From Paramarasmius palmivorus (taxonomy: Eukaryota; Basidiomycota; Agaricomycetes; Agaricales; Marasmiaceae), in assembly GCA_037176845.1 (NCBI GenBank), contig JAYKXP010000037.1, forward strand, positions 248,001 through 312,000: a stretch of DNA of 64,000 bases, given 5' to 3'. The notes under the pieces are model-generated. The model was given only the letters and a program-made list of their open reading frames with translations, did no database searches and was not told the origin of the DNA. The position numbers were made by a program, and so were the translations under genes. Each line of letters opens with the position of its first letter. The stretch's first letter is position 1. Shown here one piece after another: positions 36,019 to 48,017 of this stretch.

Positions 36019-36574
36019 AGCCTGAGCGACGTTAGGTCTGGGCCTTCACCGTGACTAGGCTTCATTCAAGCCTCAGGCCTCAGCTATGATCTCACAAGCC
36101 TCCTCGCAAACCCTCAACACCTGAGAATCTGTGGGCCTTGAGAACGCTCGGACAGTGGGACAGTGCTTCGGGATGTTCTACCTAGGAGAGATGCAGAGCC
36201 TTGGGTACGTACGTACGTTACGAAGTTGATCCTGAACTGACCCCCTAGAACGTGTTTATGGTCCTCTACCTCGTGTCCCCTGGGAGGCTGTACACAAGTC
36301 ATGCGAATTTTGACAGAGAAGACATCGAACTTTCGAGTTTTCGCTGGAATTAGTAGTGGGTTGACCACATCGAGTGTCCTTTGCATTGTGGATTTTGACA
36401 TAACTCAATCACTTCGCAGAATATATATGGGACTCACATCAACGGCCTTTGCCACATAGCTGTATCGGCGTTTAGGATATATACTCGAAATGTTAATGAA
36501 CACTTGAACTGGCACTGTTCCCCGTCCCATCGTGAACCGAAGAACTCTTCATTGCGAGTTGTTTTAAGGCTACC
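36019..36574. other. intergenic, divergent promoter region
   Basis: No supported gene. Contains a TACGTACGTACGTTACG run at about 36205-36221. Confidence 0.4.
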
Positions 36575-38095
36575 ATGGACATCGTCCATGTAGCCGAACG
36601 CTACCGGCGTCGGCTTGGCATCCTCAGACATGGCCACGCTCTTTGGATCCCTGAGCCAAACCACGCATTGCCCTCTCAATGCAGGGATGCTGGATTATCT
36701 ATCGGTGATGTTGGACGCTTCACCCCCAGCGGTGGATTCGAGTCTATTTTCAACGTCTGCGAACCAGCCAATCACCTCCTCAACCAATTCACTGGCGTTC
36801 CTCCTGACTTCGAACTCCTCCACTGGGATTGTCACCAAATCTATGAAACCCCGAATTACTTCCGACCGGGCATCCCAGTGTGTAGCTCAGGTGCTAAACA
36901 ATGGGAAATTGGCGTAGAGGGGTCGATAGCAATACCGTACGTGACTCTTCTCTTTCGTCTTCGGGTTCTCTTTGTCTAACGGTCATCACCTAGTGGTTTG
37001 CCTCTCGGCGCTGGGGCAGGCATCGCCGTGAGCTTCAGCCGCGAAAGCGGTGCAGTCCTCATGCCCCCAAATGGTGCTACTCGGACCGACTGCCTTGAGC
37101 GGGGCAAGTTTCGGGAGTATCTGCAGAAAAACGGCGTCAGCTTGTATAAGCTCGTCAACGGAACACTCCAGCGCGAGATGGGAAATGGTTCGCTCTATCT
37201 CGTCACCGGCGTCGACAAGACGAATGCTTGGGAAAATGTTGTAGTTGATCACGGATCTAGAAGTCAATCTTGCTCGTTGATGTTCAACACGGGCGGAGTG
37301 GTCGATGGAAGGCTGAGGCTTGCACGGTCGTCGCTTCAACAGGCATCCGTTACTAGCAGGTGCTCCCCAGAGGAGAACACGAAACACAACCAGACTCTAT
37401 TTGTTAGAGGCTTTTGTGTATCGGTGAAAACAGGCTTTTGGTCGAAGTTCGGTCGAAGAGTCTCGGTTTCTGGCACCGATGACATGTCGTACAATGATCC
37501 TCTGGGCAAAAGTCGACATGTCCCGTTTGGAAACTGGTCCACTGGATCCAGTTCGTCAAGGAGCCGTCGTAGTTCTCAGTCATCAACTGATGATAGCCTG
37601 AGCAACATAGAGGACAATATGGCTGATGAGGTACGTGCTTTGAATCTCAGTGGCTATGGCCCTCGACTGACAATATCTTTAGGTGCATCATCCCTTGATG
37701 GCTCTAAGTAACGCTCTTCTACAGCTGGTGAGTACAGCCCCGTCTGGACACCTCGCCCATCTTAAATCCTTTTCTAGCGAGAAGATGCTGAAATTGTCGT
37801 GATTCATGACGATGACTTGATATCCCTTCTCACAGAAGAGGTGAGTTTACATGCTGCACCCTGTGTATGATGCTCATTGCTGCTTGGCCAGGACATTGAA
37901 ATACCTGATACAAGCATACTCATGCAAAGGCTTTTGTCAACCTTTGAGGTGGAAGTCGAAGCTGGTGGGTTATTTTGTTCTGTATGCTACCCATCCCAGT
38001 TCTCATTCCACAATATAGGGCACATCATCCTGCGCAAGCAACCACCGTGGAATCAGCCTGATGATTCCAATCACCGTGCTCACCAGTCTTTTTGA
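36575..38095 (+). CDS. uncharacterised basidiomycete protein, copy 1 (shortened C-terminus)
   Basis: Start MDIVHVAERYRRRLG at 36575. First exon: LRHGHALWIPEPN, LSIGDVGRFTPSGGFESIFNVCEPA, GVPPDFELL. Second exon: GLPLGAGAGIAVSFSRESGAVLMPPNGATRTDC, FREYLQKNGVSLYKLVNG, LYLVTGVDKTNAWENVVV, TLFVRGFCVS. Then short exons with HHPLMALSNALLQL, REDAEIVVIHDDDLISLL and DIEIPDTSILMQRLLSTFEVEVEAG, and a last exon GHIILRKQPPWNQP to the stop at 38095. It aligns block by block with the minus-strand copy at 54570-56607, which continues well beyond this point. I know this architecture only as an uncharacterised agaricomycete family with many paralogues. No signal peptide. The stop falls five bases before a foldback element, which may have cost it the missing tail. 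Confidence 0.68.
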
Positions 38096-38099
38096 TTGG

Positions 38100-38339
38100 C
38101 CCCACTTCACACAGTGTCGAGATTGCGAACGGAAGAGATTGCAGGCACCAACTTTTGAAGTGCCTGCAACCTCCTCTTCTTGCAATCTCGCTACTGTGTG
38201 GGGTGATAACAGCCAACATCAGATTGACGAATATGGTGATGTGTTTAATACAAATCTGGAATGAGGATAACAAGTATCCTCATTCCAGTTTTGTATTGGA
38301 TTCTTCACCATATTCCAGTCTGATGTTGACTGCTATCAC
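38100..38339. repeat. double foldback (two adjacent long hairpins), MITE-like
   Basis: Hairpin 1: arm 38100-38148 pairs with 38160-38205 around an 11-base loop; about 36 of 44 aligned positions match, perfect for the inner ten bases (TTGCAGGCAC). Hairpin 2: arm 38203-38269 pairs with 38275-38339 around a 5-base loop; about 55 of 65 positions match, with the inner 13 or more perfect (TGGAATGAGGATA). The two hairpins abut. Lies directly after the stop of the gene at 36575-38095. Consistent with a non-autonomous foldback transposon or a hairpin-RNA source; no coding capacity. Confidence 0.82.
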
Positions 38340-39176
38340 GACGCAAGTGATGGCGGCACTTTCAAGACCAATGGCAAGGGTACTCTCCTCCTCCGATAAT
38401 TTTCTTCCAGTGATGGACATTCCCCATACACGAGCGGAACATGAACTGTCACTTACCATACCATACCATCTGATCCCCGATATACACGCGACATGAACAT
38501 ATATGCATACACTTACAATGGACCGTCTCTCTTATTCGCTTTGTCGTTCCAATTCTTATTGTAACTCTATCCGGATCTCAATATCTATTTTTCCTTCAGC
38601 AATGGCCATCCGAGCTCAAGTCCCGAACCCGAAAAGTCAAATCATAAATGCCGCGGCAGATTCTTTTGCCTTTGACTTATAGGATCACATCTGTTACTAT
38701 ACCCTCCGTGATTATCACAACTTGACAGCGGCAGCCTTCGACGTTGAACGAGATGAGTGGCAAGCTCGGTCAAATAGGAGACAGTGTGCTTAGAAACAAG
38801 GGGATCTGTTCGGGCCCGTTGGTCGCCGAGCTACTAGTACAGATCAATCTAGCCCAGTGCGCTCTGAGATCGGATACGCTGTAAGAGAAACCTAAAAACA
38901 CTTTTTCGCTATATTACACATAAGTACAAAAGCGACTCGACTAATAAACATCAGGTCCCCAAGAGAAAAAACGTACATACAGATATATACTTTAACTAGA
39001 TAATCGATAGCGGTATATTGAATGGTGGTACAAATGGAAGATGAACGAAAGTCAATGTGAATGCAGGTATATGATTTTTTTTACACGGTAGTGAACGAGA
39101 AAGGGAAAGTTAAAGTCCAAATGCAAGATGAGAGAGATGAAGGAACCAAGGACCAAGAAACCCCGATTCTATTCGC
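38340..39176. other. intergenic between convergent genes
   Basis: A/T-rich from about 38500 to 39060. No gene supported. Confidence 0.45.
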
Positions 39177-40545
39177 TCACTCGACACAAACGACCCTCGA
39201 CAATCCACTCTTCACATACCTCGTCCCACAAGAGTTGACTCGCTTCCCACACCTCGACCTGCCCATGGCGTCGACCCTATTGAGCAACATTGCTGCAACA
39301 AGTTTCGAAATGGCCGAGTTGTCTTTTTTAGGGGTGAGAGATGGCGCCACCGTGGGTTTCTCGGCGACAGCGACAGAAGGGGGCGAAGGGGATCGAGGTG
39401 GAGTAGATGGAGAAGGTGGCGAAGGGGATCGCCTGGTCTCACTAATCGTATTCGATCTCTTTCGAGTACGGACAGGGACTGGTTCGATAGGAGCAGTCGG
39501 GACGACTGGGTCGGCGAACGGATCCTGAAGGACGGTACCCTGAGATGGAAAGGCGACTGTGGAAGGCGATGGGAACGTCACCTTGGTCGGTGACGTCAAA
39601 GGTGATGGTGGTGAAGGTGAACGAGAGTTGGGGCGAGGAGAGTGATTGAAAGAAGGATTAACGACCGAATTGGCGCGACGGCCATGATTGTTGTTGTAGC
39701 TATTACTGAGATTGTTGGTGGTATTATAATGATTGCCGTTGTTCCGGGCTCTATAGTTGGGATTCGAACGATTGCGATTATGGTTGAAACGGTTACTGTT
39801 TGAAGAGGAAGAGACGGGCGGTGAGCCGTAAGCGAGCGTAGGACTGTTTGTCATTGGGTCGTAATAATAATAGTGGTTATACGCCGGTTTGAAGGTGGCA
39901 CCCGAACCAGAGCCGAGTGGTTGCGTGGCATCGCTTGAATGCAGGGTATCGTTGAAAGCGAAGCTCGTCATACTCGACGGAGGAGAGGAAGGTGGTGATT
40001 GGCGGAGAGGTTGACTAAGGAAGTAGTGGCTGTTGTTGGCTGACTCTGAAACGGTAAAGTCACCAAACGGATCGAACCTCGATGTGCTCTGGTACGTTGG
40101 CAAACTACCAAACGTCGGTTCGACAATGCCACTACCAGCTCCTACCAACCCCGACGAAGGCACCTCTACGGGCGCAGCTGGAATCCCTCTACCAGCGCGA
40201 GCTCCAGCTCGCTGGCTCTGCTGATGAAGGTGTTGATTCTGAATGTGACGACTGCTACTGCTGCGGTTCGATTTAGGTCTGTAGGGTGAGGCTAGCGGGC
40301 TGAGGGTGCTTGTGTTGGCACTAGAAGGTTTGGGTGACAATGTCCTAGGGGTCGACACTAGCAAAACCGACATCGTCAGCGGTCAACATCATCGAAATCA
40401 TCATCGAACAGACCAACTCACTGTTAAGATAGAGAACCTTGGCTGCCAGGCCTGGAGGAGAGGGTGAATTTGTGTCTATGGTCGTGAGCACCGTCGAGGG
40501 CGACGACGAGGCCTTGTATCTTGTCTGAATGGTCCGAATCGACAT
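39177..40545 (-). CDS. low-complexity Ser/Pro/Asn-rich protein
   Basis: Starts MSIRTIQTRYKASSSPST at 40545; one intron (about 40366-40423) leads into STPRTLSPKPSSANTSTLS and a single long exon to 39177; about 430 residues. Composition is strongly biased: QNQHLHQQSQ, NHYYYYDP, an Asn/His/Arg run (NSNRFNHNRNRSNPNYRARNN...), and Pro/Ser tracts (SPSPPSPL, SPSPPSPSTPPRSPSPPS). A more ordered, basic end reads AISKLVAAMLLNRVDAMGRSRCGKRVNSCGTRYVKSGLSR. Mostly disordered, probably a regulatory or scaffold protein; the C-terminal 'KLVAAMLLNRV' helix is the likeliest conserved binding segment. No signal peptide. Family not recognised. Confidence 0.72.
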
Positions 40546-40926
40546 TATTGAGAAGGATAAAGATACAGAAGAAAGAAAAGGATGGGTCGTAAGATACTTG
40601 GGGGTCGCAGGCTGGCTCTAAAGCTGGAGAGATGGAGGAGAAAAGGAAAAGTTCGGAAATGCACCGCCCTTATATCACACCCAATTAGGCACAATTACCA
40701 CATTATTCCCACATGGCCCACTTACTCGTGTCTCTCGGCTCCTGTTACAGCACTAATCCTTATTCTGTCCACAATGAATTCTGTTTTTACGACATATCTT
40801 CATCTGACTCGTCACAATCAGCCGCTCTACTACCTTATATTCTTCTCTCACAATAACCCAGGGAACAATAACCAACAAACGTTTCGACAAAGTAGGACAA
40901 GCACCCTCTTTTGTACTTTTTTCACA

Positions 40927-41820
40927 ATGTCGCTTGACGCTTTAGCTCGCTTGCTTGAACAAGGTGCGTCGCCTGAACACAACTTACAAGGCAAAAAGTA
41001 ATAAATCACCACTTTGATCGCAGAAGCAACCCCTTCATGGTTCATCGCAGGACTGTGGCACTCGGAACACAAACCTATCCAAAAATTCCCGACATTGTAA
41101 CAAGATATCACCTCATCTATCTTCTCTTCTCATTCCAGTGTTCATCGATAAGACCGTCTGACTGATCATCCAACTCTGGCAGGTGTTTATTACCGTTTCA
41201 TGGCTAAAGCGCCGCATCATCAAAAACAACATCATCGCCCGAGCACAGCCTAGCTGCCAGCTGGCTCCTAGGGTCATCTCTCCGATGCTACTTCGCAGCT
41301 CATCAGTAACCTGCAGAGTCGACGAGCATCACGATTTGCCCGACTGTCGACGTTGTCTCGACGCCAGGTTGATAACCTAGACACCGTTGGCGGGACCTAT
41401 GTTTTCCTGCCCAAGCGGAATAAGCGAAAACATCAATACGTATGTAAGTTGCCCATCAACTGGACCTTGGGTACGTACATACTGAATACGGACCCCTCCA
41501 TCCGTCCGCCGTTAAGGTTCCCTTCCATACATATCGCTTTCGCAAGCACCTCGCTGAACTGTGTGCCGGTACCTCTCCCGGATCTATGAATCTCTACATC
41601 CAATCTCTACGCAAACCGGCTGCGTATCACTCGGACCCATATGTTTCTGTTTATGGGCTGGGCGTCCATATTCACAGTCACCGGGATTCGGCGATAAAGG
41701 CACATCATCGGCCCTATTTTCTCAGCCTCACAGGTAATCTGTGCCCACCGACACACGCAGCAGCTAAGTACAGGAATTTCAAATCTAGGGCTAGCCTTCT
41801 GAATCATTTTTCGTCATGAT
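40927..41820 (+). CDS. candidate gene, exons coding-like, model unresolved
   Basis: MSLDALARLLEQ at 40927 runs to a GTGCGT donor and can be spliced to EATPSWFIAGLWHSEHKPIQKFPTL. Further on, one frame reads LISNLQSRRASRFARLSTLSRRQVDNLDTVGGTYVFLPKRNKRKHQY, joined over a clean GTATGT intron in phase 0 to VPFHTYRFRKHLAELCAGTSP and SMNLYIQSLRKPAAYHSDPYVSVYGLGVHIH. The two halves could not be connected without a stop, so they may be one gene with an unseen intron, two genes, or a relic. No family recognised. Confidence 0.35.
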
Positions 41821-43313
41821 TCGCATTCTGGGGTTTTTGACGTTGGACTGACAAATGGAAGCCTGAAGGGGTTCATTAACATTGGCCATTGTTACGGTAC
41901 CACGTAACAATTACCCCACGCGACTGTGAACGTGAACGTCGGACTCGTTGTCAGTGACCACAAGACCGGTCGTCCGTATGCTTCCGTATGTCCTTCTGGC
42001 TCCCGAGGACACAAGCACATGACGAGTCGTTTTCGTCGACGTCAGTACTTGTCTCCACATGGTCCCATCCTCTTGGACGTCGAGCTCCGCTGGGTCACTC
42101 AGTACTATTTCTACAATTATCGAGCCTCCTCGGACAACCACCAACGCCGCTCGCTTCTTGTGGCCTCCTTCTACCGACGACATAGGACGTTCTCCGCACG
42201 GACTCGGATTATCCTCGAGTCTTGAGGTTGCATCCTTGGATATCTAGGCTTCGCAGCTCGACGTCAGTGCATCACCGCAAAACACCACTTCGTTTCGTTT
42301 CGACGTCAGCTGTAAAACAACCATCATGAATCACCTCACATCATTCCCTGCTGTATACAATTCCAATTCCAACAACCAGCTTCCCTGTCCGTATAGTTGT
42401 TTGTATACCACTTACCTCCATTCCTGTTTATTACCCTAGTGTATACATGTCCCGTTCATCCGTCCACATGCTCTTAGGCTGAGCCTGAGATAGAGTTATC
42501 ACGGAGTTAAAACCTTAGCCCTGATCGTGATTCAATTTTCCTGATTTCAAAGGCGTGATTTTTGATTCCTGATTCTTAAAGGCAGATTGAAGCAGTGACG
42601 GGCGGTGATGATGGTTAAAAGGCTGACCGGTCGTCAGCAACCCGTGCTTGTCGCTGAGAGTCAAGATACCAACCCGCCCGCCTTTGCTAGCTCGTCGCCA
42701 GCACATCACGACGCAGTTGCGTGTTGGTGAAACTCGTCGGTAGTGATAGCGCTTAGTTCATGTCTCAGATGCTTGGAATCGACATGCGTAGGAGGGCCTG
42801 TAGTCAACGGTGAACATTGGTCGGAAGGCTGGGTGAGAATTGCGACCGACCTATGAGACTGTGCTCCGCCGTCAGCGCCGCCTCAGCAACGATCATTGCT
42901 GCGCGCTGTGGCTGAGCGCTGAGGCCTGAGGACAGAATGACCAATACCAATACCGGATACCCCACGGCACCGTCTGAACGTTGTATACCGAATCCTGATG
43001 ATTATGCGTGTTGCGTTTCAAACGCGGTGAGATTAGCTTCTAGAAGGAACGGTGAATTACTCTCGTCTTCTGATGGAGATCGGAGTAGGCTGAAAACCGA
43101 ATGCATGCATCATCGTGTTCATAAATGAACAAAAAGATGGCTAGCCGTTATATCCTAAGAGCTCTAAAAGTATGAATCATGAAACCGTAAGAACCTCGTA
43201 ATTAGTGAACGTTAACGCGCATTATACGTATAGACTGATAGATATGGCTCTAAGTTTGGGAGCTCACCGACGAAAACCACCAATACCGACATCTAAAACA
43301 CACGAACCCGAGC
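41821..43313. other. intergenic
   Basis: Overlapping open frames on both strands at 41911-42250 have no domain. GACGTC-type sites recur (about 42038, 42078, 42260, 42302). No gene supported. Confidence 0.4.
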
Positions 43314-44714
43314 CTATATGCCACGCAAACTCCCATTCCTGAACTCTCCAAAGGTCCAACTCGTACATTCTGTAACAGCGCACTCCTCTTCCTCCTCTAC
43401 AGCTTTCGGTACCTCCCAATCCTCCACGCCCAGAATCTTATCAATCACCACGTTAATGCCGTGGTTAGCCACGGTACTAGTCCAGCCGTGTTCTCCTATA
43501 GTATCATATTTGATGATCTTCCCGAGGTGGCATCTACAAGAGGAAGAGGATAGCGGGAACATCGTTACTTGTACCATTTAAAGCGTATAGCGATAGATCT
43601 TACCGAGACTCCATCGCATATCCCCAATTCGCACAAGCAGAGGAAACACCGTTACAGACACCCATGGCGATTGGCTGGGAATGCGAGTGAGTGAAAAGCC
43701 ATGTCAGCTGAGTGAGTTCTATACACGTACGTCTGCGGTGTTGAACACATGTGTGATGTGCTGAGTTGAAGGTGGAGAAGGAAGGTGTAGTCTTCGAGAA
43801 GCCATCTGCTCGCCAGGTGCTTCGAATGCCACGACCGGTGCACCAAATGTCACGCCGAGAAGTGAAGCCAAAGCACCTCCTAATGAATGACCGACTAGCC
43901 AGATATTGGCGTCGGGGTATATGTAGGTTATATTGTTGTACAGATTCTGCGGAGTGAAAACGTCAGATGGAATAAGGTACAAAGCGGAACCACGCACCGT
44001 CCCAATAGGGTAAAACAGACTATCCTCAATCAGGCTTCTCTCCACACACTCCTGATCACACTTGTACCCGCCCTCATAACACCCGCACACGGTCGACCAA
44101 GTTGGCCCCACGCGCGCGCAGCAGCACGAAAAGAGCAAGTTATCGTTTAACTTGTCTTTCTTTGTCGTTGGGCCTCCATGTATCCATGGTAGAGAGGTCC
44201 CCTTGATAGAGACGACGACGGTGGAATTGTCTGTGGAGACAAAAACATGTCCACGGAATCCATCGGCGTCTGGTTCCCAGCCATAGTTATATGTGGAGTT
44301 CCAGTCGGAGCCAAGGTCAAACCAATCCTTCTCTCCAGGTTGGGTGTAGGCATCAGCTGTCATCTTTGCGAGAAGCTGGAGCGTCTCGCGATTCTTGACA
44401 TCAGGTCCAGGAACTTGGGTAGAAGACCACAATAAAGCCTCCGTCTCCAACCGCTGAATCGAGCGAGTTCTTGCGGCCGAGAACGCCGAAAATGAAGGTG
44501 GTCGGTGGGTAGTTATTGGTATGGTATCTATCGTGAACATTTCGTCGTTGAAACCCGCAGGTTCATTGGCGAAAATGACGCGGGAAGTGTTCGTTATAGC
44601 ATGACTGTGTCGGAGCTGGAATTGGAGCTGAGACCCTTTCTCCTGTGGTTCATCAGAAGCCCATAACAGTCCAGCGAGAAGTAATCGTAATGAGGTCGGT
44701 AACAATGGCAGCAT
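43314..44714 (-). CDS. ATG15: ATG15-type vacuolar lipase
   Basis: Start MLPLLPTSLRLLLAGLLWAS at 44714, a signal-anchor-like helix. Then LQFQLRHSHA, DEMFTIDTIPITTHRPPSF, AKMTADAYTQPG, W-F-D-L-G-S-D-W-N, GWEPDADGFRGHVF and SIKGTS, then a Cys-rich stretch (LLFSCCCARVGPTWSTVCGCYEG). The class 3 lipase nucleophile motif GHSLGG lies in WLVGHSLGGALASLLG, followed by FGAPVVAFEAPGE, ITHVFNTAD, PIAMGVCNGVSSACANWGYAMESRCHLGK and a DKILG...EECAVTECTSWTFGE tail ending at 43314. This is the full Atg15 pattern; the family breaks down autophagic-body membranes in the vacuole. Serine of GHSLGG is the nucleophile. Introns are GT-AG. An upstream ATG at 44834 would add 40 residues ahead of the signal helix and is less likely. 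Confidence 0.88.
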
Positions 44715-45019
44715 GATGATGCCTCGAGATATGAAGAAGGTGGTGGTACAGGATAAAGAAAGAGACACGCACTGAGCACACCGGATTAGCCCAACAGACG
44801 CCCATGTGACAACACTGCAGCTGTGACCTGTCACAAAGGTCTAGACTTTTTCCCAATATGGGTGGTGCCCGCTCCTAAATCAAAGAAATGTATTCTTTAA
44901 CACCCCACAAGGACCATGACCTGTCACTCTTCTACTTCTTCCCCGTACTCCCTCTAGACTGTCTCAGCAGATGAGAATCTGCAACAGTACTCCTTCATAA
45001 ATCTCTTTTCAACCGCTGT
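44715..45019. other. divergent intergenic region
   Basis: Shared 5' region of ATG15 (minus) and the DUF6593 gene (plus). Nothing diagnostic apart from C/T-rich stretches near 44925-44960. Confidence 0.4.
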
Positions 45020-45703
45020 ATGGAGCTCTGTCTTGTCAATAACGATCCGACTCATACGCTTCTCATCACCTCGGACGGTGTCCCTGCATACTCAATCAAC
45101 ACCCATGCCAATTCGGCTCAAGGGAGCAGTGTTGAAAATGTCGATATCCTGAAGACTACTCAGGTTACTCGCTTGGAGAGGAGATCGACCGGGAAGACAG
45201 AAACGGAAGTGGGCAAGATACTGCACTTTGGGATCGACCGGCTCAGGTTGACTCTGCATTCTACCGAAAGGAAAGTGTTCAAGCTAGAGATCATGGATTT
45301 CCAAGGTTTCGGGGAGTTGGCTGAGAGTGGCTCAACGTAAGTCTTCTTTGCACCTCCTTGGCTTAACACTCATGAATGATTTGCAGAGCATGGTCTTTCA
45401 CCGGCCCAGACGATAAGCCTTACAAATGGCAGATATTCATTCACTACCCTGTAGTGAGTACTTACCGAGCTCCGTTGGAGTTCGTATCGTTCATGACACT
45501 CTTTTCCACAGCTTTTCGTCAACGACAATTCTCAAACACCCCTCGCTCGTTATCGTCGTGCCAAGCTTGGCATAGTTTCTCGACCTCGCAGAGCTTCCCT
45601 TGAAATTCTCCCTGCTGGAATCAACTGTATAGATTTCATTGTAACAACCTTTGTGTCCTACATGATCCAAAGGTTTCCGCCCATTACGACTGCAACACAG
45701 TGA
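45020..45703 (+). CDS. DUF6593 domain protein, second copy
   Basis: Three exons: 45020-45336, a short middle exon with AWSFTGPDDKPYKWQIFIHYPV, and a last exon to the stop at 45703; about 191 residues. Family marks: MELCLVNNDPTHTLLITSDG at the start, LERRSTGKTETEVGKILHF, the DDKPYKW strand, then ARYRRAKLGIVSRPRRASLEILPAG and DFIVTTFVSYMIQR. The same three-exon layout and the D-x-K-x-Y-K-W segment occur in the first copy at 5574-6217, but sequences are otherwise quite different, so this is an old paralogue and not a recent duplicate. Intracellular by lack of signal peptide. Function unknown. Confidence 0.82.
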
Positions 45704-46289
45704 AGCTATTTATGCATGTACGTGTCCAGCGCTCTCACCTCATCCCGGCACCGCGACTAATGACTCTCATCTCAAACAGATGCGTATATCGCTCGAATGT
45801 AACTGTATAACGCACGAAATGTACTTGTAGCTTGCATGCCTTCTCTCCACATCCCCGCTTACCATACTTAGACCGACTTATACACGGATTTCAGAACGTG
45901 CCTCAGAAGAAATTTGCGGCGGCGATCATTAATCAAAGCAGGAGTTGCATTGAGGCACATTTGACACTAAAGCTAGTTCATCAGATGGGATTGTTGTATT
46001 CCCGGGAGATCTCCCTGACCACCAGAAAACCTGCGAGTTCGAAGCACGCGATGTATATATACATCTGCCTATAGGTCCATCTTCTTCGGCACGAATATGC
46101 GCACGTTCACTTGGGAGGTCAAGTGCACGGTTTTGTGGCGTACTAAACGCTTTGGGAGTTTAGGTTTTGACAATCGCTCTATTCATACCTCGGCATAAGT
46201 ATACCGACTAGGTTTAGGAAACAATCAGATAAGTATACATAGGATTAGGATAATGGCATCTCCAGAAGCAGAGGATGGGTATACTCGGC
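45704..46289. other. intergenic between convergent genes
   Basis: 3' flanks of the DUF6593 and WSC genes. No gene seen. Confidence 0.4.
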
Positions 46290-48017
46290 TCAAACCATCT
46301 TAATAACAACCTTCTTGCACTCCTCCAATACATAATTCTCATGCCCAGCTTTCGGCTCAAACACCACATCCATTCGGCCAGCAGCCAACGTGGAACTGTT
46401 CCTACATAATGCGAAACCGTCGGTTCTACCGCCCAATGATAGCAGTGAGTTCTAGAACCAAAAGAACCATTAGTACGTGCACGCTTCGCATTCGAACCCA
46501 ACTTACCACAGTGCAGTACCCCGTGCCCACGCCCGCTCCAGAAGTAGAATCAAATGTGGTAGAACTAGTGAATGCAGGCGAATCTCCCGCTGATAAGGTC
46601 GATACGGAGCCTACGATTTGGTTTGGGTTCGACAGGGAATGCGGCATGATAACGCCGTTTTCAAGTGAAAGCGAGGGATAGTCGCTACAGCAAAGAGAAC
46701 AAGCCTAGACACGGACCCAGAACGAGAACACCATTAGATTAGGTCCATCTATCTGATGTATGGAGGGACCAATTACTCACGGACAGCACGCTCCAAACCC
46801 CTTTAGCTGTCATCTCAGTCAGCACAACCTTGAGCGGTTCTTCATGCCCATCATCAGAAGTGGCAACCAACGTAAAATTGCTGTTGCTTTGTGAACATGG
46901 AGCGGAGGCTGTTTTGTTCAACCCATAAACAGCTATCCTGTTTGCGTTTCCGCAATACTCCCCATGGTCTGCAAAACACACGCCTCGACAGTCGGTGTCG
47001 GGCGCTTGAGTAATATTGACATCGTTGGAGAAGGGAGATGTTGAAGTTGCGGTATCGCACCCTAGTAAGAGAAAGATGAGCTTTAGGGCTTATAGCAATG
47101 ACGAGACGAATACCTACAGCATTCGTGACCATCTTCGACACCAGCTCGCGTAAACCCAGAGTTCGAACAAACATCTACACAGGCTTTTGGGGTGACACCC
47201 TCAGATACGTCTATTGGTGTATCGAGCACTCGAGCCGTTGGGCTGTCACTTCAGAGCCAAGCATGAGCATTTGGTCTGGACACAACGAAGAGAAGAGAAC
47301 CTACATGAAACATCCTTCAAATCCCCACATGCCAAACTTATCGTCCTGGAGTACTGGAGCTATCGCCGGCGCCGGTTGACCGTTGTGCTGGAAAACATGT
47401 ATATGACCGGAACCTCCGCATGTTTCGTTGGCGTTGCCGGTACATGGGATATTACAGCTGTTCAGGGAAACTGAGGTACCAGGCGATTGGATAGTGGAGT
47501 CGCAGTCTGATAGTGTTTTGACTTAGTATTTGTGGTGTAGTTGGCGTCAGGCCATCAAAGTAGGTGTAGCTTACAGCATTCTCTAAAAATTTAGGCCATC
47601 AGAGATCAGAAATAGAAAATGGACAACCTGATACGTACTGTCCAAACTCAACACCAGCAAAGATAAAATCGGTCTCTATACACTGTGCTATGCAGGCTTC
47701 CACCGTCATGTTATTGTTATCAGACGTGAATTGGCCTTGAAGGGTTCTTGCGGTAGAGACATCTCTAAAATGAAGTTAAGAATGCCCATCAACTATCAAG
47801 TGAACTGACAGAAAGAAAAACGCACGTAAAGCACCCGACCGAGGTCCAGTTTGCTGGTATGGCCTCGAGCACAACATCCCGAGGTATTTGGTGGGATTGG
47901 TGACGATTTTGCGTTGCCGAAACACCTCGTGTGACCTGCAAACGTATTTCAACAAAGGTGTAAATCCAAAACGCGTAGGAATCATACGAGAGTAAGAAGA
48001 GTCATTGAAGCAAGCAT
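46290..48017 (-). CDS. secreted protein with two WSC domains
   Basis: Start MLASMTLLTL at 48017, spliced to VTRGVSATQNRHQS (signal peptide, then a short linker). WSC 1: ANWTSVGCFT-DVSTARTLQGQF, MTVEACIAQCIETDFIFAGVEFGQ, closing with NSCNIPCTGNANETCGGSGHIHVFQ. WSC 2: WGFEGCFM, DSPTARVLDTPIDVSEGVTPKACVDVCSNSGF, then DCRGVCFADHGEYCGNANRIAVYGLN. A C-terminal globular region follows (SNFTLVATSDDGHEEPLKVVLTEM, SSTTFDSTSGAGVGTGYCTVVS) and ends with LCRNSSTLAAGRMDVVFEPKAGHENYVLEECKKVVIKMV at 46290. WSC domains bind glycans and are found in fungal wall sensors and secreted enzymes; here there is no transmembrane helix, so it is probably extracellular. About ten short exons; some junctions are approximate. 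Confidence 0.75.
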
